A DNA stretch of 5,572 bases from Balneolales bacterium (lineage in GTDB: Bacteria; Bacteroidota; Rhodothermia; Balneolales; Natronogracilivirgulaceae), in NCBI GenBank assembly GCA_007116685.1, contig SKIC01000190.1:1-5572 (forward strand), read 5' to 3'. Below, one piece after another: positions 1 through 5,572 of the stretch (position 1 is its first letter; each line of letters opens with the position of its first letter). The translations under genes were made by a program, and so were the position numbers. The notes beneath the pieces were generated by a model. That model made no database searches. It was not told the DNA's origin and was given only the letters and a program-made list of their open reading frames with translations.

Positions 1-308
1 ACATAAGCGAGATAGTTGTGGCTGATATCTGCAAAATACCTGGTGTGATTTGCATAAACCTCATTGCGACCAATTTGTACAGCAAGAGCCGGATTCCAGT
101 ATAAAGATGAGGCATCAAATGCATCAGCTACGTTTGAACTACCCATACCTGATGAACGGGCATCAACACCAATTTTTAAGAATTGAAAACCGGATGTACC
201 TGACCGAGAACCACCAAGGCTCGGTAAAATTTGTGCTTTGGCAATTTCAGTACCGCAAAAAAGCAAAAGCAGCAAAACAATGGATTTGGAAAAATGTTTA
301 AAAATCAC
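1..308 (-). CDS. PorV/PorQ-family outer-membrane protein, N-terminal part (3' end outside window)
   Basis: The gene runs off the left edge, leaving 102 complete codons. Residues 1-25 form a signal peptide: a short basic start (MIFKHFSK), a hydrophobic core (IVLLLLLF) and an AKA/Q signal peptidase I site at 25/26. The mature protein opens with GFQFLKIGVDARSSGMG (residues 40-56), then DASSLYWNPA (65-74), the conserved opening of the PorV/PorQ (UPF0164) family of outer-membrane beta-barrels. In T9SS organisms PorV is known as a carrier of cargo at the outer membrane; many relatives have no assigned role, so a secretion role here is inference. The start is taken as GTG at 308-306: the frame is closed upstream by TAA at 333-335, no ATG precedes the signal peptide, and later TTG/CTG codons would remove it. 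The Shine-Dalgarno match is weak. It follows the receptor gene by 32 bases, so it is probably the third gene of that operon. A cysteine at 18 lies in the signal peptide but lacks a good lipobox. Confidence 0.82.
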   Translation of the reverse strand, partial: MIFKHFSKSIVLLLLLFCGTEIAKAQILPSLGGSRSGTSGFQFLKIGVDARSSGMGSSNVADAFDASSLYWNPALAVQIGRNEVYANHTRYFADISHNYLAY

Positions 309-340
309 AGTAGAATACTCTATTCGTTTCGGTTATTCAC

Positions 341-3298
341 TTAAAAATTAATAGCTACACCAAACATGATGTGTCTTTGCTCAAGGAAGTTGGCTGGATT
401 CAAATATGAAGGCCTGTTATTGTCACGAGGATCAACATAACGAGGGTCACGCACGTTAGACGGAACATCAAAGCTACGGTCGTCTCGGAGTGCAACCAAA
501 GCATCCGGATCTGTTGGGTAATCTGTTCTGTAAGCTTTACCGGTTACAGGGTTGATTATTGCAGCATTCTGGTTGTTAAAAAGATTAGAAATCTCCAGAA
601 AAGTAACTACTCTTGAGCCGCTGATAGTAAACCAACGCTGAATATTCAAATCAAAGGATACCCATGATGGACCAACCTCAGAAAAACGTGCATTTGGATC
701 CGGATCTCTTTCGTAGATTGGTCTCCAATCACGATCACCAGTTACGGGATTACGCTCATTGTCAATGAAGATCATAGGAGTGTAACGCTGACCGCTTCGA
801 TACATACCGGATAAGAACACTTTGAATTGATTCAATGGGCGCAAGCCAAATAAAGGATCTTGTCTGTCGTAGGTAAAAGTAACATTACCTTTTATATCCC
901 AAGGACGATCCCAGGCTAATGGTGTCTCAATATTATTACCAATAGCCTGACCACCAACCAAAAGATTTTGTAAGGCATCATTAGAAGTTGAGTTCAAGCC
1001 TTCTGCTCTGGAATAAGTAGCCGTTAACTGACCCTGAAACCAATCCTGATATCTTTTGATATAGGTTGCTTCGATTCCACGTACTCTGGCAAAGTCACCA
1101 TTAACACGGAATGCTCTTTCTGATTCTCTGCCTAAGGCATCTAGAATTACAATTCTTTCAGAAGTAACGAAGTCGTATTTGTCGCTCCAGAATACAGAAA
1201 CATTCAGAGCATCATTAGATGTAAGTTGATTTCTGAGACCGATTTCATAACTGATATCAACTTCAGGATTCAAATTGGGATTACCGAGATTTGAAAGGAA
1301 TGACCTGTCCTGATAGAAAGGATCTAAACCAGCATAAATAAATGTTGGGTGAGGCAATTTGCTCTTATGACCATAATTGAAGAACATCACCTGATTTTCA
1401 CGTACAGGGAAAGAAACACTAAGTCTCGGTAATAATCTCATTTTAAAACGATATCCGAATGCCTCATAAGTATCATTCAAATATGCTTCTCGGATTTCAT
1501 CCGGAATGGGTGATAAAGGATCATTTACGGCATTATCTACATATTTACCCGGAGCCCAGTACTCTAAACGAGCACCAATATTGGCAATAAGTCCACGATA
1601 GCGGATTTGATCATTTACAAATAAGGCTCCTCTTCGAGGTTGTACATTCCAAATATCCGATGAAGAACCTAAGCGCTGTGTTTCGGTAAACGTATCTTCA
1701 TCAATCTGAATTGGAGCTCCAACCCAAGGTCGAGTGATATCAATCCATTGATACTCGTTGAATTTCATATCCAAACCGATTCTAACTCGATTGGTTTGAT
1801 CTAAGAAAAAGCGGGTAAAATTTGCTTGGAGCGTGTACTCTTCGGCATAGTGATCGTGCCACAAGCTTGCTATACCGCCATTATTAGCGAAACCTGCTCC
1901 TGGAAGCACGTAACGGAAATCGCGGCCTGTTTCGAATTCAATAATTGGAGGCGTTACAATACTGGATGCATCAAAATCACCATCTACTCTTTCAGGGCGC
2001 CAGAATCTACCATTGGCATCTGCACGCAAACGTACAAACAAACGGCTAAATTGGACATCATAAAAGGTATTAGAATCAAGCGTATGTGTCCATTTCACGT
2101 AAGCCATTTTACTATCGTGGGCGTATGTATTGGCATTGTCAAGGTTCTCGGCAAAGAAAAATTGATAGCCAGGGCGAATCTGAACGTCATCCCCTACTAC
2201 CTGAAGCATTCGGGTATTTTGATTAACCGTAAGCGATCTGGTATATGCCGCATCTACCCTGATTGTAGATTTAGGTCGATAAGTCATTCTAAGCATACCT
2301 GACCAGCGGTTATCCTGACGTGGTGACCAAAACGGATCGTCGATAATGGATGAGCGAACCTGGTCAGCCGTATTTTTCATAAACTCATTGGTAGTAAATG
2401 CCTGACCAGCAAAGAAAAAGCGTAAAGTTCCCGGTAGTTCAAGACCTACAGCCGGTAATAAGTAGGTAAAAATGGGAGCAGGTCCACCAAAATTTACTTC
2501 ATATACATCCGTAAAGAAGTTTGATTCAAAAGCGGTCATTCTTCCAGGGTTATCTCTTTTGTGAGAGAAAAATCCACGGTAGTTTTCGCCGCCCTCCTGT
2601 GTTCTTACAGAGACTACTCCAGAAGTTACATCGCCGTGCTCAACACCTACACCACCGGTAGTAACCTCTACATTTGCGTAAGCATTAGAACCTAAATCAA
2701 GACCAAATCCAGTACCTGATAAAGGATCCTGAGCAGAAACACCATCCACAACAAAACCGGTCTCACTTGCTCTACCACCTCGGATATACAATCCGGAAGG
2801 GTCTTGAAAAACACCGGCTTGCATACCAACTACGTCATCAATACGGCGCGCAGCAGCAGCTTGAATTTGATCACGACTTACGGAAGAAACTGTGGATGAT
2901 TGCTCAATATCAAATATAGGGCGCTCCCCTACTACTACAATATCTTCATCTGTAGATAGCACCTGAGGACTCATTTCAATATCCAAACGAGTAGTTTCGT
3001 CGGCACGTACTACAACATCAGAAAAGAGCATACGATCGTAGCCGATGTAACTTACCTCAACGTTGTATGAACCGGGGCGAATATTCCGAATGGTAAAGTT
3101 ACCATCTATGTCAGATGCCGCACCAAAGTTGGTACCTCTGATAAAAATGTTTACACCAATTAGAGCCTCTCCTGTACCCTGTTCTATTACGGTACCTGAA
3201 ATGTTTCCGGTTTGTGCTACTACTTTATCAGTAGATAATCCAAAAAGAAAGATGGCTGTTAGAATGGATAATAAGGATACTTTTGTAGTCATTCTCAT
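341..3298 (-). CDS. TonB-dependent outer-membrane receptor with carboxypeptidase-regulatory N-terminal domain
   Basis: This is a complete 985-residue receptor, a usual length for large TonB-dependent transporters of this group. Residues 1-28 are a signal peptide cleaved near VVA/Q. Residues 32-110 form a carboxypeptidase-regulatory-like beta-sandwich (GNISGTVIEQGTGEALIGVN, then DIDGNFTIRNIRPGSYNVEV and SYIGY). A TonB-box-like stretch, DEDIVVVGERP, lies at 117-127. The plug follows at about 130-235 (LYIRGGRASETGFVVDGVS, then VEVTTGGVGVEHGDVTSGVV). The remainder is a 22-strand-type barrel rich in aromatic and alternating residues, ending in an aromatic C-terminus (MFGVAINF) as expected for Bam-dependent insertion. 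It should carry a ligand across the outer membrane using TonB energy; the ligand cannot be read from the sequence. The ATG at 3298 is preferred over the third-codon ATG because it overlaps the lipoprotein stop as ATGA and has AGGA eight bases upstream. No SusD-type gene lies beside it. Confidence 0.95.
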   Translation of the reverse strand: MRMTTKVSLLSILTAIFLFGLSTDKVVAQTGNISGTVIEQGTGEALIGVNIFIRGTNFGAASDIDGNFTIRNIRPGSYNVEVSYIGYDRMLFSDVVVRADETTRLDIEMSPQVLSTDEDIVVVGERPIFDIEQSSTVSSVSRDQIQAAAARRIDDVVGMQAGVFQDPSGLYIRGGRASETGFVVDGVSAQDPLSGTGFGLDLGSNAYANVEVTTGGVGVEHGDVTSGVVSVRTQEGGENYRGFFSHKRDNPGRMTAFESNFFTDVYEVNFGGPAPIFTYLLPAVGLELPGTLRFFFAGQAFTTNEFMKNTADQVRSSIIDDPFWSPRQDNRWSGMLRMTYRPKSTIRVDAAYTRSLTVNQNTRMLQVVGDDVQIRPGYQFFFAENLDNANTYAHDSKMAYVKWTHTLDSNTFYDVQFSRLFVRLRADANGRFWRPERVDGDFDASSIVTPPIIEFETGRDFRYVLPGAGFANNGGIASLWHDHYAEEYTLQANFTRFFLDQTNRVRIGLDMKFNEYQWIDITRPWVGAPIQIDEDTFTETQRLGSSSDIWNVQPRRGALFVNDQIRYRGLIANIGARLEYWAPGKYVDNAVNDPLSPIPDEIREAYLNDTYEAFGYRFKMRLLPRLSVSFPVRENQVMFFNYGHKSKLPHPTFIYAGLDPFYQDRSFLSNLGNPNLNPEVDISYEIGLRNQLTSNDALNVSVFWSDKYDFVTSERIVILDALGRESERAFRVNGDFARVRGIEATYIKRYQDWFQGQLTATYSRAEGLNSTSNDALQNLLVGGQAIGNNIETPLAWDRPWDIKGNVTFTYDRQDPLFGLRPLNQFKVFLSGMYRSGQRYTPMIFIDNERNPVTGDRDWRPIYERDPDPNARFSEVGPSWVSFDLNIQRWFTISGSRVVTFLEISNLFNNQNAAIINPVTGKAYRTDYPTDPDALVALRDDRSFDVPSNVRDPRYVDPRDNNRPSYLNPANFLEQRHIMFGVAINF

Positions 3299-3310
3299 TG
3301 CTCAAATCCT
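3295..3310 (-). promoter_or_regulatory. Coupled stop/start (ATGA) and ribosome binding site of the receptor gene
   Basis: Read on the minus strand, the lipoprotein stop TGA (3297-3295) overlaps the receptor start ATG (3298-3296) as ATGA. An AGGA motif at 3310-3307 sits eight bases before the ATG, inside the end of the lipoprotein gene. This supports the ATG at 3298 over the one two codons later and points to translational coupling of the two products. Many Bacteroidota make little use of Shine-Dalgarno sequences, so the AGGA may be incidental; the overlap itself is directly visible. Confidence 0.6.
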
Positions 3311-4803
3311 AATTCGTCGTTTAATACATATCGAAGAAACTCAATGATATTTTCACGTCCTGCGATTTCGTCATCTGAGTTTACTTGTCTGTAGCCCAAT
3401 ACGGCATCAAATGTTAATCCAAGAAATCCGATGTTTCTTTCGTCATTAATGGTAGCTATGGCTCTGGATATACCTTCTACATCGTTATTTGATTGATCGG
3501 TATAATTCCCTTCGAGTAGAACCAAAATATCCGGACTGACAACTAAAGGAAATTGATTTACCTGAAGTGACCGAACTGAAAGATCGTTGAACGGAAAATT
3601 CTCATCTGTCTTAATCAAGTTGGGACCTGATGGTAAACGGTAACTTGAAACTCCGGCAATAGGTCTTTGCACATCAACCATTGGTAAGAATTGTATGGCC
3701 GGATCATCAGGACTGTTACTTCTTGTTGGAGAATTGACAAAAATACTTCCTCCATTGGCTAAAAATACTGACGTAGCATCAATAGCATAAGTTAAATTTC
3801 TATCAAAATTATTGGTGTACCATATAATATGATCCCAATCTGCAAGCATTTGCTGAAGAGTAGGTTCAACTATCTGCGGTAATGCATTAGATAAAGGCAC
3901 TTTTTGTCCACTAGGAACTGTTCCATCGGAAATATCAATAAAATCAATATTACTGTAACCCATTTCAGCAAGTATATCTATAAATTGCTCAAAGCGAGGG
4001 TTGCCTGCATCGTGATCCATCAAGAATAGAATATTTGAAAGTTGACGTTTCACGTACCAGCTTGTTGTATCTACATTACTTTGAGCTAAGGAATTATCCA
4101 CAGCTTTTATGTAGAGCATATTATCATCATTCATTCTGATATTAGGCAGACTAAGACCACTGGTATTTAAAGCTCTACCAAAAAACATTTCGCCATCAGC
4201 AATTTCCATTTCCGGATTGGAAATTCTAACACTGACAAAGTCTATATCAACAGGTAAACGAACCCAATCAGAAGTGTCGTTGAGAGCTACTTCTATATAA
4301 TTCAGATTTTCAAATCCATCTAAATCATCCGCATTCCATCCAAAACTAAAGAAGTGATAGGTGGTATCCGGTGGAGTTTCTAAACGATTAAATTCAATGG
4401 TTGGTGGTGTATTCTTAATTGGAAATACAACGGTGGCAGGTTCAGGATCTCTTAAGCCCAAATTATCAAAAGCTCTTACGCTGAATCTAACATCAGCATC
4501 AGCATCGCCTTCAGGAATAGGTAATACGAAAGTGGTATCTGTGGTTTGTCCGGCATTTTCCCAGCCACAATCTTCTAATGCGCCAATACAATATTCATAC
4601 CCCGCTACATACCCATCGGGATCATCACCCCACCAACGAATTCGCACCTGACTGGAAAGGCGCTGATCTTCCGGTAGATTTATGTCCTCAACAGCAAGAA
4701 ATGTTCTTGGAGGCAAGTTTTCATTAAGATCTCCGGTTAATGTATCACAGGATACAAAAAGCAGATATAACAAGAGTACCGATAGTAGCGATTGTAAACG
4801 CAT
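3295..4803 (-). CDS. Predicted outer-membrane lipoprotein: two Ig/fibronectin-like segments plus an amidotransferase-fold-like domain
   Basis: This 502-residue protein is not one I can name. Residues 1-19 are a lipoprotein signal peptide: MRLQ, a hydrophobic core, then a lipobox FVSC with the acylated Cys at 19 and Asp at 20. Residues 31-130 look like one beta-sandwich, with RIRWWGDDPDG (54-64) and a likely Cys72/Cys79 pair. Residues 132-250 look like a second, with FSFGWNADDLDG (152-163) and YIKAVDNS (231-238). Residues 257-495 alternate beta and alpha segments: NILFLMDHDAG (257-267), a helix, YSNIDFIDI (283-291), WDHIIWYTNNF (323-333), then FLANGGSIFVNSP (347-359). That pattern resembles the class I amidotransferase-like domains that follow Ig domains in some secreted proteins, but there is no cysteine after residue 79, so amidotransferase catalysis is unlikely. 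It overlaps the receptor gene by four bases, suggesting coupled translation and a shared complex. It is about SusD-sized but shows no TPR-like helical pattern. The lipoprotein assignment is firm; the last domain's fold is inference. Confidence 0.85.
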   Translation of the reverse strand: MRLQSLLSVLLLYLLFVSCDTLTGDLNENLPPRTFLAVEDINLPEDQRLSSQVRIRWWGDDPDGYVAGYEYCIGALEDCGWENAGQTTDTTFVLPIPEGDADADVRFSVRAFDNLGLRDPEPATVVFPIKNTPPTIEFNRLETPPDTTYHFFSFGWNADDLDGFENLNYIEVALNDTSDWVRLPVDIDFVSVRISNPEMEIADGEMFFGRALNTSGLSLPNIRMNDDNMLYIKAVDNSLAQSNVDTTSWYVKRQLSNILFLMDHDAGNPRFEQFIDILAEMGYSNIDFIDISDGTVPSGQKVPLSNALPQIVEPTLQQMLADWDHIIWYTNNFDRNLTYAIDATSVFLANGGSIFVNSPTRSNSPDDPAIQFLPMVDVQRPIAGVSSYRLPSGPNLIKTDENFPFNDLSVRSLQVNQFPLVVSPDILVLLEGNYTDQSNNDVEGISRAIATINDERNIGFLGLTFDAVLGYRQVNSDDEIAGRENIIEFLRYVLNDELGFEQ

Positions 4804-4885
4804 TCTGGAAAAGTGTTATTTGAAAAAAATAACCTTTGTTACCTCTCAACTCTAATTTCCCTTCACAAATGAGATTTTTTTGGGA

Positions 4886-4915
4886 AAGTCCCCTCTGCTG
4901 TTGCAGAAGGGACTT
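4886..4915 (-). terminator. Strong hairpin after the T9SS cargo gene, probable terminator lacking a U-tract
   Basis: AAGTCCCCTCTGC (4886-4898) and GCAGAAGGGACTT (4903-4915) form a 13-position stem with one mismatch (C4893 against A4908) and a four-base loop. It begins 39 bases beyond the stop codon of the upstream minus-strand gene, where a terminator is expected. The usual U-run is missing: in the direction of transcription the stem is followed by TTTCCC and then seven As, and the T-run at 4875-4881 belongs to the plus strand. It could instead protect the 3' end of the upstream message or act as a processing site. Confidence 0.5.
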
Positions 4916-4928
4916 GAGAATGAAAGTA

Positions 4929-4944
4929 AACTCAGGTTTGAGTT
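4929..4944 (-). terminator. Short hairpin followed by a pyrimidine-rich stretch, possible first terminator
   Basis: AACTCA (4929-4934) and TGAGTT (4939-4944) form a perfect six-base stem with a four-base loop, starting ten bases past the TAA stop of the T9SS cargo gene. In the direction of transcription it is followed by TACTTTCATTCTC, which is pyrimidine-rich but not a clean T-run. The stem is short and half AT, so it may be weak alone; it may act in tandem with the stronger hairpin just downstream. Confidence 0.3.
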
Positions 4945-4954
4945 AAGACTATGC

Positions 4955-5572
4955 TTACTTAATAAGCATCATTTTTCTGGTTTGAACGAATTCACCAGCT
5001 TGCATACGATAGATATACATACCACTAGCCAAGCGGGCAGCATCGAAATTAACCATGTGAGTACCTGCTGACATATCTTCGTTAATCAACACAGCTACTC
5101 TACGACCAAGTATGTCATACACGGAAATCTGAACCAAAGCCGCTTCCGGTAAGCTATACTGGATGCTTGTAGTTGGGTTAAACGGATTCGGAAAGTTTTG
5201 CTCAAGAGCAAAAGTGCCTGGCATATCATCCAAATCTGCAGAGGCAGCAGAAGCTCTTTCAAAAGTTACAGGTCTTGCGATAGGTGTGAATACCGGGCCA
5301 GATTTGGTTGAAACCTGTACAGAGTCACGACCATCAGAAATCCAAACAGTCCAAAGAGCGTTAACTTGGTCACCTTCCTCTAAACCGAGGTCAGCAAGGA
5401 ATGCATCCAAAGTTTCAAACTCAATTACAACTACGCTAGTATCGGTAGATTGCGTAAATAATGGTGCTTCGAATGCTGTATCATCTGAAGCATATACGGT
5501 AAATGTGTAAGAAACTTCATCACCGTCGAAATCACGACTGTTTTCCCAATCAGCTTGAACATTGCCATCAAC
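4955..5572 (-). CDS. T9SS type A sorting-domain protein, C-terminal part (5' end outside window)
   Basis: The reading frame is open to the right edge with no stop, giving 205 residues of a longer secreted protein whose N-terminus and signal peptide are not visible. Residues 1 to about 100 look like the end of an Ig/fibronectin-like beta-sandwich: DWENSRDFDGDEVSYTFTVY (8-27), LGLEEGDQVNALWTVWISDG (62-81). A short linker rich in Ala, Ser and Asp follows. Residues 122-205 are a type A T9SS sorting domain: ALEQNFPNPFNPTT, VQISVYDILGRRVAVL, then LASGMYIYRMQAGEFVQTRK and a basic end (MMLIK). Such tails direct cargo through the T9SS and are usually removed when the protein is anchored or released at the surface. 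The catalytic or binding part must lie outside the window, so the function is unknown. A TTG at 5410 could be mistaken for a start, but the domain clearly continues upstream of it. The stop is TAA at 4957-4955, followed by two hairpins. Confidence 0.92.
   Translation of the reverse strand, partial: VDGNVQADWENSRDFDGDEVSYTFTVYASDDTAFEAPLFTQSTDTSVVVIEFETLDAFLADLGLEEGDQVNALWTVWISDGRDSVQVSTKSGPVFTPIARPVTFERASAASADLDDMPGTFALEQNFPNPFNPTTSIQYSLPEAALVQISVYDILGRRVAVLINEDMSAGTHMVNFDAARLASGMYIYRMQAGEFVQTRKMMLIK

Larger units (their letters stand above)
4804..4954 (-). other. Intergenic region: 3' end of the T9SS cargo gene and leader of the lipoprotein-receptor-PorV operon
   Basis: This 151-base stretch is the only substantial non-coding gap. 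Two hairpins occupy the half next to the upstream gene and are listed separately. The half next to the lipoprotein gene is AT-rich and would hold that operon's promoter if it has its own. On the minus strand, TAGAGTTG (4854-4847) matches seven of eight positions of the Bacteroidota -7 consensus TAnnTTTG, but no TTTG lies at the right distance upstream; the nearest one is only 11 bases away. An AT-only-loop hairpin (GTTATTT/AAATAAC, 4815-4833) sits 11 bases before the ATG. No Shine-Dalgarno motif is seen before the ATG at 4803. The promoter is therefore suggested by layout more than by motif. Confidence 0.35.

Noticed and set aside
50..301. 83-residue plus-strand open frame
   Set aside because: It is antisense to the PorV-like gene, whose signal peptide and family motifs are clear. 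The plus-strand translation is low-complexity in His/Gln/Lys.
1826..2302. 158-residue plus-strand open frame
   Set aside because: It lies wholly inside the receptor gene on the opposite strand, and its translation is Cys/Ile-rich with no recognisable domain. It is an antisense shadow.
3063..3347. 94-residue plus-strand open frame across the lipoprotein/receptor junction
   Set aside because: It is antisense to the receptor signal peptide and regulatory domain, with no supporting motif or ribosome site.
3295..4803. SusD/RagB family assignment for the lipoprotein
   Set aside because: Size and position fit, but the sequence is beta-sandwich plus alpha/beta in character and shows no helical TPR-like pattern or SusD motif.
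4815..4833. AT-rich hairpin just before the lipoprotein start, considered as a riboswitch or thermosensor
   Set aside because: The seven-base stem has two G-C... pairs at most one strong end pair, and such stems arise by chance in AT-rich leaders; no ligand-binding core is seen.
4955..5410. Separate 151-residue gene starting at TTG 5410
   Set aside because: The same frame stays open to 5572 and encodes continuous beta-sandwich sequence, so this is the end of a longer gene.
4361..5510. Plus-strand open frames at 4361-4651, 4880-5071 and 5163-5510
   Set aside because: They are antisense to the lipoprotein and T9SS cargo genes and show no domain or export signal.

Overview
All four supportable genes in this window lie on the minus strand, so transcription runs from high to low coordinates. 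In that order they are: the C-terminal end of a protein with a type IX secretion (T9SS) type A sorting domain (cut by the right edge), a 502-residue predicted lipoprotein, a 985-residue TonB-dependent outer-membrane receptor, and the N-terminal third of a PorV/PorQ-family outer-membrane protein (cut by the left edge). No tRNA, rRNA, CRISPR array, insertion sequence or plus-strand gene could be supported.

The T9SS sorting tail (NFPNPFNPTT type), the PorV-like protein, the receptor with a carboxypeptidase-regulatory N-terminal domain and the moderately AT-rich DNA point to the Bacteroidota/Rhodothermota/Balneolota group. The wording of the sorting tail is most like Balneolota, Rhodothermota or Ignavibacteria. 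That placement comes from family recognition and was not tested by search.

Layout: 1-308 PorV-like protein (partial, GTG start); 309-340 a 32-base gap; 341-3298 TonB-dependent receptor; a 4-base ATGA overlap; 3295-4803 lipoprotein; 4804-4954 the only real intergenic gap, with two hairpins next to the end of the upstream gene and a leader for the downstream operon; 4955-5572 T9SS cargo protein (partial).

The lipoprotein, receptor and PorV-like genes look like one operon: overlapping start and stop, then a 32-base gap. All three products should be exported to the outer membrane. The lipoprotein sits where a SusD-type partner of a SusC-type receptor would be expected, but it does not look like SusD. 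It has two Ig/fibronectin-like segments followed by an alpha/beta domain that resembles a glutamine-amidotransferase fold without a cysteine nucleophile. This lipoprotein and its pairing with a receptor and a PorV-like protein are the most interesting content here. The rest looks like ordinary envelope genes of this group.
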